From Selaginella moellendorffii (taxonomy: Eukaryota; Streptophyta; Lycopodiopsida; Selaginellales; Selaginellaceae): 64,000 nt of DNA. Made by a program: the position numbers and the translations under genes. A model generated the notes under the pieces. It had not been told where the DNA came from and did not search any database. It was given only the letters and a program-made list of their open reading frames with translations. The stretch covers positions 6,368 to 70,367 of the forward strand of contig NW_003314412.1 in assembly GCF_000143415.4 (NCBI RefSeq), read 5' to 3'. Positions within the stretch are counted from its first letter, which is position 1. Every line of letters begins with the position of its first letter. Positions 53,601 to 64,000 of the stretch are shown here, piece by piece.

Positions 53601-55460
53601 TTGTTGAGATAATTCTTCTATAAGCACACACTATAAAGTGTTGGAAATTGCATCTAGAACTTCAACCCCAATTACCTCAACACATCTAGCAACAACCCTT
53701 TGTGAATAACAGCTCCTTAGCACCATTAAGTTGATACTAATAGTTGTTTGACTAGAGAGCACTTAAACAAGTCTTAGTTATTATTTGTGGCAAATATTTA
53801 GTAAACACCATTCTCATTGCCTTGCTAAAGCAAAGCAATACAAGCTTAAAAGAAGCATAAAATAGTTGTGCAAGAGTTGGAATCTACCTCAACATTAGCT
53901 CCATTAGCTCCCTTGACTTTATCTCTCATAACATGTAAGTTATCTTTCACTTTGGCATGGTTTTACTATATCTATGTGGATCAAGTTTTACAAGGATGTA
54001 GCCAAGGGGATCTCCTTTTATGCCAAATAGTGGCCAAAGTCATCTCATAGAGCAAATCATAACAACATCTATCATATTGACAATTGATGATCTTTACTAC
54101 CAATTCTTATGTCTTCTTTAACAACTAAAGGTTAGCATGTGTTCTTGGTGGAAAGGCCTCATCTATAGCCCCTGGGAGGATTTGTGGGACTGGGTAACTA
54201 CTGGCTGCCAATATGGTTGATATGGTAGTGGTTTGCTCTACCCAAAATAAATGGGAAAAATTAATATGCTTGGAAAAGCAAATTGAATTATAGATAGAAG
54301 AGCAAGGTTGGTAGTAGTTTCATGCCCTTTTGCTCACTCCTTTATCTTTATGGGTGATTGCAATAGAGGACCTTCAGAGCATTAGGGAAATTCTATATTG
54401 CCTTGGATGGCAGAAAATTCCATATCTATAGAGGCATGGGAGGCTTTCAAGGTAACCTATTAGAAAAAATCACATTAAGTGGCTCATGTATTTGGTGAGG
54501 CCAGAATGGGCAAATCTAACATGTTATTTGGCATTTGTGATTTTTTTAGTTAGTGATATTATGGGTTGTACCATGATTTCTTCTTTTCCCAACATCTCTT
54601 AATAAATGGAATAATGAGTATGAGAATTTAAAGAACCAAGGCATTTTAGCTCATTATCTTTGATGTTTAAGTTGGTATTTACATATAGCGATCATTGGTG
54701 ATGATTGAGTATCATCTAGAGTTTGGTTATCCTTATCAATGATTTTGCTTTATTATTATTAATGTTGAATGAATTTGCTGTTCTTTGAGATAGTAGATTT
54801 TTTCTTTGACAATAATTATACATCTTTTTATTGATGGGATGATTAATAATCTTTTATGATAGTTAGTTGTTCTCTTTGATAGTTTATAGCTTAGTGTATT
54901 ACCATATGTTTTTTATGGTTTGCTTTAAATTACTCTCTAGGTTTGAGAGATCATTAGGATGTTGCTAATTCTTGCTTAAGGAACTTAAGTTCCTTAGTAT
55001 GATTGACTGAGATCTATTCAAATTGACTAATATAATAATTGAAGTGAATGAGTGTTTGTTGGCCATTATGGCATTTATTCTGTTCCATTAATTATTGCAT
55101 ATGGTTGTTTTGTTAAATTAGGATGTTCTTTCCTTAGGTGATACATACACAAGCATTTTGTTTGCCAATCAATGAGACTTTATATACTTTAAGCTATTTT
55201 TTATAAGTTGTTTGACATGCTATTTGCAATCTTTAATAGTTAAGTTTTATCATTGATTTTTATTGATGATATATACTTACTATTTAAAGCTGTTGGATGA
55301 TAAATCCTATGTCTTTTGATTATAATAATTTTGGTGGTTCCTATACTTTAATTCTGTTTATCAAATGATAACTTATTTGGAATACTTTTATATTCCAAAA
55401 TGCACACTACACTTCCATTCACTTTGATACCATGATCAGACTCATTCATTGTGGGATGTG
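53601..55460. repeat. Diverged copy of the LARD interior and unassigned sequence
   Basis: 54,560-55,390 matches 47,630-48,500 in direct orientation (TGATTGAGTATCAT, GATTTTGCTT.ATTATTATT, ATTGATGGGATGATT.ATAATC blocks). 53,601-54,559 holds nothing I can identify. Confidence 0.6.
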
Positions 55461-56802
55461 TAGTCACATGACAAACTGCTATAGGGTCTTAGGATGCCAT
55501 GTGGCTCTGATGTGGAGAGAGTGAGGATTCACTAACCTTAAGAAGCTCATGTGGATCCTTGGGACTTCTACTCATGTAGCTTTTTGACTCTCATATTACC
55601 ACAAGCAAAGCAGCTACAATAGGTTTTGAACTATTCCTTGTCTTACTCTAGAAAGATTTTTCTAAAAGAACTATGCTTTAGAGCAAGCAAACTTTGTAAT
55701 ATGCCCATGCCAGTATGACCTGTTTTAAATCTAGAAGGATAAGATCCAAATTCATATGGTCTGACATGGGATTTGAACCTGAGACCTCAAAAGGAGAAGA
55801 GGTTAAGTAACAACTAAAGGGGTCACTTAGTTAAATTACTTAAATTATGGTGAGATCATCGCCTGTGGTGAGAGAGGAGCAAGGCAAGTTGGTTCTTATT
55901 GTTCATTCATCATGCCTAACTCTGGAATGGCTTTTTACTTTTGTGGGAGGCACATCAAAATTGACTATGGGAGAGGAGTTCCTCAGGACATTGGTTTGTC
56001 TCTCCCAAGGAATGAGCTTATTAACATTATTGCAATAAGCTCCATTGCCATCTCCCTAAAGGCATATTAGATTGTGTAGCGGGCATACACATAGAAAAGA
56101 AAAAGGCTGCTTCCAACCTGCATTCTTGAATATCCATAGGTATTGGTTCATTTGTCTTCTAACCTGGTGCGTCATCTCCATCTGTGGCGAGTTAGAGTAA
56201 GGACGATGAACTCCCAGCGTCAATGTCACTACAATAACATCTTATATCACTAGGTCCTTCAGAACATGTGAAGAAGACAGAGGCAAGTTTAATTCGTGTA
56301 TCCCAATTTTGAATCCCTGAGTCATGCGATACGCTTGATGATGAGAATAATGTGCTTAATGATCCACGAAAGAATCTGCGATCACTGAGTAAGATTTTCT
56401 AGTTCACATTTTATCTTACACTGCACTTGGGAGCCTTTCCTGCGAATTTTTTGGTTTCCACGATACTGCAAAATTGGCATTAGTAAGGAAGAAAGAAGCT
56501 CAGCAACACGATCAAACAAGAACAAGCAGCATTGGTCTTGGCACATTGATAATTCCAGGTTACCTCATTGCGATCCCGACATTTCTCGCATCAGCTACAT
56601 TCCCCTACACTCCGATCATCAACAAGAGCTTGGTCTCCACGTTCTGTGCAGGTCTTTAACCCTATTAGAAAAATTCAATATCATTGTCATTCGTGGGAAA
56701 ATATGCTGGTGAGGAGCAGCCACGTGAACTTGATTTTCCGTGCTTGGAAGGCGTGCCTAATCAAACCAGACTCAGTCCAAGTCGAAGGCTTCCAATTTTT
56801 TT
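55461..56802. other. Region upstream of the glycosyltransferase gene
   Basis: No gene I can name. It becomes GC-richer from about 56,150, as the gene does, so 56,150-56,840 may contain promoter and 5' UTR. At 55,768-55,779 the minus strand reads GGTTCAAATCCC, a perfect tRNA B-box, but no full cloverleaf is seen. A 61-codon frame at 56,474 has a hydrophobic stretch but no recognised family. Confidence 0.45.
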
Positions 56803-56841
56803 ATGGAGACCACGTGTTTTGGCAACAGTCGGCATGCAACT

Positions 56842-58544
56842 ATGGTGGAATTCACTGCGATCTCGCCTCTTTCGAGGACTCTCAGCAAGTTCAGCAAGCC
56901 CGGGATTGTTACAGTGACGACGATCATTGTTACGCTCTTCTTTGTTATAGAGCAGGTGGGCTTCTCAATTTCTACGTGTTAATTGGCTGCTTGCAATTGA
57001 ATTGAAGGCTGTGAACTGGAACTATTGGACCTGGACCTTGAGCAGTCAAAACTCTGCTTCTGCTTCAGATTCTTCAGGCTCTTTCTTCAGGCTGCAGAAG
57101 AGCGACCAGGAGGAGCTCCAGAGATGTCTATCCCCAAATTCGGAAGCTCAGTGTCCTTCGTACTTCTCCTGGATCGAGAATGATCTCGCACCTTGGAAAG
57201 AAACAGGGATTTCCCAACAAAACCTCCAAGATGCTCGATCCAAAGCTGATTTCCGTGTAGTAATAGTCAACGGGACTCTCTACATGGAGCGTTACAATAA
57301 GTGCTTCGAAACCCGGGATGATTTCACGCTGTGGGGCTTGCTAATGCTGCTGGAAGAGTATCCAGGGATGGTTCCTGATGTTGACTTGATGTTCAACTGC
57401 GGAGATTGGCCACTCGTGTTCAGAGCGGAGCACAAGCCTGAGAAGAATGGATCCTGGCCCCCTCCGCCTCTATTCCTTTATTGCACCAGCAGAGGTGAGC
57501 ACTACGACATTGTGTTTCCAGATTGGTCCTATTGGGGATGGTGAGTACTACGAGGATGGTCATTTCGGAACTGAACATGGCATTCTGGTGTACAGGCCAG
57601 AGGTCAATATCCTTCCCTGGAGTTTGGAAAAGGAAAAAATCTTTTCTGGAGCCAAGAAACTAGATTGGTCACACAGGCAACCGATAGCATTTTGGAAGGG
57701 GAACTACGACATGGGTCCAGCTAGAGCGGACTTGGTCAAATGCACCGCCAACAACAGCCAGAACTACAACCTTGTAACACACCACCAGGTGAGTGAATTC
57801 TGTATCCAAGTGCTAAATTTTAGGGAAATTTTATAATAAACTGTGCAGGACTGGTTCACTGAAAGGGAACACAATTTTAACAATTCAGACTTGTCAAAAC
57901 AGTGCCAACACAGGTGTTCATTTGTTTGATGCTTGCTGAGTTCTTAATTGGTGTCTTGTTTCAGGTACAAGATTTATGTCCAAGGAGGAGGATGGTCTGT
58001 CAGTTTCAAGTACATATTGGCATGTGGTTCAACAGTCTTACAAATTGAGCCGATGTTTCAGGAGTTCTTCGCCCGGTCACTGACTCCTTTTGTTCATTTT
58101 TGGCCTGTGGATAGAGACAACATATGCAACTCAACAAAGTTTGCTGTCGATTGGGGAAATGCTCACCCAAAGGAAGTAAGACTTTTGATCTCACTATAGT
58201 CAACAACAAACTGTAAAACCTCTCATGTACAGGCCGCTGCAATTGGAGATTGTGCAAAGTCATTTCTAGACAAAGACCTCAGCATGGATTTCGTGTACCA
58301 GTACATGCTTCATCTTCTCCAAGAGTATGGGAAGCTGCTTAAGTTCAGACCGGTGCCACCACCAGAAGCACAGCGGATGACGCTGGAATCTGGCTTGCTA
58401 GGACATGAGCTCACACTACCAAGAAATGGGCCACGACCTCGAAAAGTATGCACACTCGCTGGCAACATATCCGTTGATAAGATGCTTTCAAAGCAAAGTG
58501 AAGGCTACAAAAGAATAAAGAAGGTTCATAAACTTTATGTGTAA
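56842..58544 (+). CDS. Family-90 glycosyltransferase (POGLUT/Rumi-like, CAP10 domain)
   Basis: Six exons: 56842-56955, 57008-57540, 57596-57788, 57849-57913, 57965-58175, 58233-58544; 475 residues, TAA stop. Introns are 51-60 nt and all GT-AG. It is a type II membrane protein: a short basic N-terminus, then a signal anchor (residues 21-36, GIVTVTTIIVTLFFVI), then the luminal GT90 domain, so likely Golgi or ER. Family motifs are CPSYFSWIENDLAPW, FTLWGLLMLLEEYPG, FPDWSYWGW (208-216), REP-like RQPIAFWKGN (243-252), QCQHRYKIYVQGGGWSVS, HFWPV and KFAVDWGNAHP. Related enzymes add glucose or xylose to protein Ser, and plant members act on unknown or cell-wall acceptors; the donor here cannot be told. 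ATG at 56,842 has a good context (A at -3, G at +4); an in-frame ATG at 56,803 would add 13 residues. Length is normal and no damage is seen: the one clearly intact host gene. Confidence 0.9.
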
Positions 58545-59286
58545 AACTTTTACACAATGAAAAACTGGTTAGATTGTTGTGCAAATAAAAATTGATGGTA
58601 GCTACACTGAGATTTAAACTTATGTTACTTTTTGAGATCAGGGAAGGAGACGTCCTCCAGTGGTTCAAGGAGGTATGTACAAGCCTAGTGTGGAGGAGGC
58701 GGAGATGTGAGAGCTATGAATGCCACAAGAGTAGTAGTTAACATAGAACTCAAGGGTATATTATGGATTTAAGGTAAGAAACTTAACCTACTCTAAGTGT
58801 GGTGAAGCCTTTAAGGTAGATAGATTATGCTTTATTATCTTTGTTATTTAGAGCCAGGTCATAATATTTATATCAAAAGATTGATTAAGATGAATGCTAG
58901 AATCCTAATGTTGATAGTGATGTTAATGCAACATAAACCTAAAAAAAATCAACAAAAAATGCAAGAAGTAGCCTTGTAGATGGTATGATATAAAGGAGCA
59001 TTTTTGCAAAATCAACACTTAAATTCAACAGTAATGGTTGTTATGGGCAAGAGGATTGATTACAAATCCTTTGAAAAATATAGAATTTTTACACTGATTT
59101 TAATTGTATATTTTATCCATGCAATCTAAATGCCCACCACAGTGAACTATAAATACCATACCTTCAAAATATTGCATTAATTGTGGACATCTTATTTAAT
59201 TTCCATTCCCCCTCTATTTAGAATATGTACTGCTAAGAAAAGGTGGTAACTTGAAGAAAATGATTATGTTATAGGAGGATGGAAAC
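58545..59286. other. Unassigned AT-rich sequence after the gene
   Basis: 3' UTR of the glycosyltransferase gene is expected at the start (AATGAAAAACTGG, AAATAAAAATTG near 58,580). The rest shows no gene or repeat. Confidence 0.5.
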
Positions 59287-59658
59287 TTGCTCACAGGCCT
59301 ATATAAAAACAAACCCACATCAACTAAAAGGCACAAAAATTGGAAAGCATTACTAACAAATTTTAATATTAGTGAAGATGGAATTAATGAATTCTATGCC
59401 GGCATTAGCATGATTTCTCCACTTGAACTAGAAGAGAAGAAGAGGATAACGATTAACTCTTATTTCACAATCACTTTGGCTAAAGCATATCTTGGCAATT
59501 TAATTAAAGATCTAAAAACTCAAATCTCCTTCAACTTAGAATTCTATAAATCCTATTATTATTTGCCCTCACCCACACCAAAAAGAAGAAACTTCAAACA
59601 TGCAACTATACTGGTGTCATTGCAAATCACAACCTCTAACAAAATAGAGCCAAAATGA
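59287..59658 (+). CDS. Hypothetical open frame of 123 codons
   Basis: Open for 123 codons in strongly AT-rich DNA, where stops are frequent, which is mildly unusual. It contains LTNFNISEDGINEFYAGISM and KAYLGNLIKDLKTQ. No family recognised, no neighbour support; it could be a chance frame or a fragment of an old element. Confidence 0.2.
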   Translation: MLTGLYKNKPTSTKRHKNWKALLTNFNISEDGINEFYAGISMISPLELEEKKRITINSYFTITLAKAYLGNLIKDLKTQISFNLEFYKSYYYLPSPTPKRRNFKHATILVSLQITTSNKIEPK

Positions 59659-59765
59659 AAATCAAAATTTCAACATAAAAACTTTTTAAAAAAATACTTT
59701 AAGAAAATGAAAGAGGTGGGTAATCTTGAAAATATAGAAAAAAAAACCTCTCTCTCTCTCTCTCT

Positions 59766-60530
59766 CTTAAGCAACCAAAGGGAACGACTTGAGAGATGAT
59801 CCATGGGGTTCAAATATAGAAGGAAAAGGCCCATGAATAAGAGTGCACCCCCTTTTTCAATCGGGTAAGGGTTTTGGGATACTTGGGGTTAAGTGTCCTT
59901 GGGTTTGAATAATACTGGGCTGGGTCACCTCTCGAAAAATCTAAATTCAAGAGTTTACATTTGGTATCAAAGGGGTCTTGAGTCCGACTCTGTTGGTTGG
60001 CTAAAAGAATCACACCACATGTTGATTGACATTTCGCGACTCTGTTGGTTGGCTAAGGGAATCACACCACATGTTGATTGACATTTGGCGACTCTGTTGG
60101 TTGGCTAAGGGAATTACACCATATGTTGATTAATATCTGGCTAGCCCAATTTGCTCCCGAAGGGTAGGGTGTCAAGAGAGCAGGGCCCATATGTTGATTG
60201 ACATCTGGCTGATCCAATTTACTCCCACTGGGCTCGACCCGAAGGGTAGGGTGTCAAGAGAGCAGGGCTCTCGGGAGAGCTACGGCTCTAAGCTTCCGTT
60301 CACGAGGGCGTGAACTTCCAAGAAAGTGTGGTGGATTGTAAGCAACCAAAAGGAACGACTCGAGAGACAATTTATGAAGTTCAAATATAGAAGGAAAAGG
60401 CCCATGAATAAGAGTGCACCCCTTTTTCCAATCAGGTAAGGGTCTTGGGATACTTGGGGTTAAGTACTCTTGGGTTTGAATAATACTCGGTTGGGTGACC
60501 TTTCGGAAAATCCAAATTCAAAAGCTTACA
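59766..60530 (+). mobile_element. Complete miniature LTR retrotransposon (TRIM)
   Basis: Two LTRs of about 194 bp (59,766-59,959 and 60,337-60,530) flank a 377-bp interior with no coding capacity. A primer-binding site of Met-tRNA type (TTTGGTATCAAAGG) follows the 5' LTR, and the 3' LTR is preceded by AGAAAGTGTGGTGGAT. The interior has three copies of GACTCTGTTGGTTGGCTAA with CACACCACATGTTGATTGACAT-like tails and two copies of a GAAGGGTAGGGTGTCAAGAG block. It sits inside a (CT)n run present on both sides. A solo LTR of the same family is at 38,899-39,092. Confidence 0.85.
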
Positions 60531-61640
60531 TCTCTCTCTCTCTCTCTCTACTTGTAAAAATTCATAGTGAAACATAAATTGAAATTTAAAGAGAGTAGTA
60601 AGAAGAATGTCAACAACATACAAATAAATTTAAATTCTATAGAAGATTTAACATATGCAAGTGTGATAGTTTTAATATTACTATCATCTATTATGATGTC
60701 TAATGCATGTATGCACATAGATTCAAGGGAGGATTTTTAACATGTAAAGTTTGATAGTTAATAATGATATTAGTAATAACATTCTACTATAGTGTGTCAA
60801 TCCAAACGATCCGATCTAATTGTTAGCACATGTGAAGTGTTAAGCTGTCAAATCTTAAGTCTAGGTGATGATAAATCTTGTCAAATTTTAAGTGCTAAGT
60901 AATGATAATTCTTCAATGATAGATTCGATTCTCAATATATGTTGAGTTCTATCCATAATTGTGAACATTGCTCAATGACATTAGGAATTAATACAACACA
61001 AAATAAATCTATATATGAAGATTCATCCATTCATAGATTAATATAGTATAATATGTTTCAATATGCTTTATTTATACTCTTTAAAGTTTTTGTAAATATT
61101 CCAAAATATGTACAAAATATTGAGGAAAATGTATCCTTTCTAAATAATTTGGAAAAAATAATATCACATCTCTAATAACTTAAACATTGACAGGTGCTAG
61201 TTATGATGTCATTAAAATAAAGAACCATAAATTCATATATAATAATAACAATAACATAAAATAAAATTGAAGATATCATGATAATTGAAATTTTAGTTAT
61301 TCAAAATGAATGGCCAAGATAAGGGTAGCTGCCAAGATTAGGTTACTGTTGCACCATAAGTTGAGTGCATGAGTTGAGATAGAAAGTGAGAGAGATCGAG
61401 AGATCAAGTGTGTGAGTTAAGATTAATGGTGTGGGAAATTAAGTGTGTAAGAGTGCAAAATTAAGAGCAAAAGAGATCAAACATATGAGTGGAATTCAAA
61501 TAACAATATTACCAAGGATGAGTTTTTATGCTTTTTTCTTTTACTCCTTTAACAACCACCTTGCATTTTCATTGGTAATCATAGGCTTTTTTATGGCTAA
61601 CTTGAACATTTTTGCTAGCAACCTCAAACACTTGATAGCT
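60531..61640. other. Unassigned AT-rich sequence
   Basis: Starts with a (CT)n run. No gene, repeat partner or RNA gene recognised. Confidence 0.5.
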
Positions 61641-62100
61641 TGGGGGTTGAGGCTATTCAATTAACCTTAGGCCCTTAGGCAGCCAAAGTGCCCGAAGTTG
61701 AATTCGAGCTAGCCACCTCAGGCACTTTAGTGGCTTAGGGGACCAAGGTTATTCAAATAACCTTGGCCCTCTAGGCTGCCAAAGTGCCCAAGGTCAACCT
61801 TGGGCAGGCGACATTAGACACTTTTGCTACTTGGGGGGCTGAGGTTATTCAAATAACCTCAGACCCCCAGGCAACCAAAGTGCTTAAGGTTGAATTTATG
61901 TTAGTCATCTCGGGCACTTTGATGGCTCAAGGGGCTAAGGTTATTCAAATAATCTTGGCCCTTTGGGCTGCTAAAGTACTTGAAATCAAGCTTGGGCCAG
62001 CGATTTCGAGCATTTTTTCTACATGCGGGACCAAAGTTATTCAAATAACTTTGGCCCCCCGAGCAGCCAAAGTGCCTAAGGTCGAGCTTGGGCCAACTTG
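61641..62100. repeat. Tandem repeats (about 96-bp period) with covarying palindromes
   Basis: About five units, each with GGCAGCCAAAGTGCC and a 24-bp palindrome around TTATTCAAATAA. The outer arms differ between units but stay complementary: CCAAGG/CCTTGG (61,743-61,766), CTGAGG/CCTCAG (61,839-61,862), CCAAAG/CTTTGG (62,031-62,054); one copy (61,935) is imperfect. One frame is open across several units because of period and composition. I do not call it a gene. Confidence 0.8.
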
Positions 62101-62839
62101 ATCTTTTTTCTTTTTGTCTTTGACACTTTCAATTTCTTATTATCTTTGTTTACTTTGATTAATAAAATTTCTTTTCTTGTAGAAAAGGAAAATAATACCA
62201 CCTAAAAAGTTTGTTTTGAATTTGATATTGATAAGGATATTATAATGAACATGTTCATTGGCACATCAACAAAAACACAATTTCTTAGAAATCCACCACC
62301 TCTGCCACCTCCACCACTTCCACGACCACCACCACCATTGCCAGCATTGCTTCCGCCTCCACCGCCACCATTATCGCCACCCCCACCACCATCTCTACCA
62401 CCACTTCCACCTTTACTCTTTATTGGCCCACCACTAGCATAAATCCCCAAAGTTATGTTATGATCCAGCGCAAAAAGACAGAGATCTAGTCGCCCTAGAC
62501 TATGCTACGCCACCTCTTGAGGTAATTTAGTAGTGTTCACGATAGGAAATTTGATAAAGAGCTTAGAGCTAAAAGAGTTGCAAACCTTCTTGATAACATG
62601 ATGGACAAGTGCTTCTAAAAAACTATTATGTAGACAAAGGAAAAAATAATTCACCAAACACTTGAGATGCTCAAGTGGCCAGGCCTTAGTGACTTGATCA
62701 GAGAAATCCCCTTTTACTGTTTATAGCAAACAAACCTTGTATGCATAACATCCAAGTATATTAACCTAAACATATATAGCCTATTCAAACAGAATGGCCT
62801 CACAATGAATATCAATATGTTTTTAGTGTCTTTCTATAG
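62101..62839. other. Unassigned sequence with a CCA/CCT repeat
   Basis: 62,283-62,440 is a CCACCACCTCTGCCACCTCC-type simple repeat, encoding poly-Pro on one strand and poly-Gly on the other. No gene called; a Gly-rich segment precedes the ParB-like part in copy 2, but there on the opposite reading. Confidence 0.5.
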
Positions 62840-64000
62840 GCCAAAAACAACAAAAATCATTATTGTCACACCCAAGATTGTTAACAGCTAGGATCCTATT
62901 TGGAGGAGGAAGTCTCTTGAATGTTGTAACATGCTTATCAACCATCTTGAGATTTGACAATTTGTGGGGATAATATTCCAAATTATTGATGGTAACCATC
63001 AATATAAGGCTTGGATGAAGTGTATTAATGATTATTTTTGCGATATCAACGTTCCAATCAGCTATATCTACACGAGAGGATCTTTGAATGTCAACAGACT
63101 TATCTTGGCCTACCAAAATATTAATGAGTAAATTTTATAATTTCACTTCCAACTTCACTTTAACTTGTTTTATCATGTTTAAATGTAGTAGCAAAACCTT
63201 ATCTATTACACTAAGCAACTCCATTTTTTAGTAAACTTGAGTGAAGATAACATTCAAGAACATTATAGTGATGATCTTGCAATATTTGTTCAACACCTGC
63301 ATACTATATTGATAGTACAATATGGTTCTACAACCCAAATCAATTTTATGTTCACCGTGTGGTATAAATTATATCTTTCCCTTTCACTTTATAAAAGCCT
63401 TTTTTAATTGTTTTGGTTTTTAGCCTTTGGTAAATGTCAAACAAGATGTTTATGAACTTGCACATTCAAATAAAAGTCGGGAAGAGCTCTTGGCTGAACT
63501 CATACAAATTGAGCACAAAATTCATCATACAAAGTCTTCAAAGTAAGAAACTAATATACATTGTAGACAATTGTAAGCTAAAGGAGTGGCTAGAGACTAT
63601 AGCCAAAAACTTTTCTCATTAATGTAAATTTCTTAGCACATGCTTCATTTTTCTCAATTATGCATATGTTACTTTTGCAATGAATAAAACACCAAATAAC
63701 ATGATTTACAATATTGCAAAATCAAAGCTTTTATACAATAAATAAATAGAGACTCTAAAGTTCCTCAATATCTACTTGATGAACAAAGAGAAATGATTGC
63801 TAAAAGTATTGAGAACATGATGAGAAGGGCTGTCTACATCACGCAAACTATTAACGAACGTGAGAAGTTCTTAACACTGCATATTAGTGACAATCCAAAT
63901 GGCACATTCATATTTTTCAACACCTACGTCAACATATCATTGGAAGTGATCAAAGAGGGGTGGTTGCCAAAGAAGTCTACAAGCACAACAACTTATGATT
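62840..64000 (+). pseudogene. Decayed ParB-like gene, copy 3, cut by window end
   Basis: In one frame 62,892-63,110 reads DPIWRRKSLECCN ... VGIIFQIIDGNHQYKAWMKC (Asp at 62,998), then NVNRLILAYQNIN. This aligns with copy 2: DQIWQRKSQEFDT ... IIDGNHQWIAFWRC ... NQAVRLNLACHKIN. A later exon (63,424-63,620) with IQIEHKIHHTKSSK and LKEWLETIAKNF matches copy 2's RQIEQRILNSKKSK and KDWLDCIAKIY. At 63,700 NMIYNIAKSKLLYN matches LIYNIAKSKLSFN. Stops and frameshifts make it a pseudogene. The methyltransferase-like part would lie beyond the window. Confidence 0.6.

Noticed and set aside
55720-55840. tRNA gene on the minus strand
   Set aside because: Only a B-box-like GGTTCAAATCCC is visible; no acceptor stem, D-arm or anticodon arm could be folded by eye. 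At most a SINE remnant.
56568-57005. Alternative 145-codon frame overlapping the start of the glycosyltransferase
   Set aside because: Another frame gives a signal anchor and splices cleanly to the GT90 domain; this one does not connect.
62245-62450. Pro-rich or Gly-rich protein gene
   Set aside because: Simple CCA/CCT repeat open on both strands, with no supporting context.

Overview
The window looks like nuclear DNA of a land plant. It holds many decayed Ty3/gypsy LTR retrotransposons, plant-type telomere repeats (TTTAGGG) and an intact plant-type family-90 glycosyltransferase gene. That gene and the transposon genes have very short GT-AG introns (about 38-60 nt), apart from one 239-nt first intron. 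Such compact introns recall spikemosses (Selaginella), but the species assignment is only an inference.

Layout. 1-9.8 kb: fragments of LTR-type repeats, GA-rich minisatellites and inverted or direct copies of retroelement interiors, with no genes. 9,830-21,921: a 12.1-kb DNA transposon, the most interesting object here. It has 24-bp terminal inverted repeats and a 4-bp target duplication (ATGG), and it sits inside an older LTR repeat whose empty site is preserved at 1,801-1,804. 22-24.7 kb: a decayed minus-strand reading frame, a 407-bp fold-back element and a tandem array of hairpin repeats. 24.8-28.2 kb: a decayed relative of the transposon's ParB/methyltransferase-like gene. 28.6-55.5 kb: nested LTR retrotransposon remains (two on the minus strand, one on the plus strand, a long non-coding LTR element, a solo LTR, and a 1.05-kb insertion with a 16-bp target duplication). 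56.8-58.5 kb: the glycosyltransferase gene. 59.8-60.5 kb: a complete miniature LTR element (TRIM). 61.6-62.1 kb: tandem repeats with covarying palindromes. 62.8-64 kb: a third, broken copy of the ParB-like gene, cut by the window end.

The transposon carries two genes pointing away from each other. The minus-strand gene encodes a DUF7869-type protein with D478-D645-E684 spaced like a DDE transposase. The plus-strand gene, rebuilt here from 11 exons (about 1,658 codons), joins a ParB/DGQHR-like domain, a domain with the layout of a beta-class amino-methyltransferase but without DPPY, an acidic linker, repeats, and an FCP1/HAD-type phosphatase domain. About 21 copies of a 22-bp palindrome (half-site ATGGCRTGWGG plus its reverse complement), some of them partial, lie only inside this element. 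Many sit in tiny introns just before the 3' splice site. A ParB-like protein encoded beside many copies of a palindrome suggests a self-recognition or parS-like arrangement. This is a hypothesis, not a demonstrated system.
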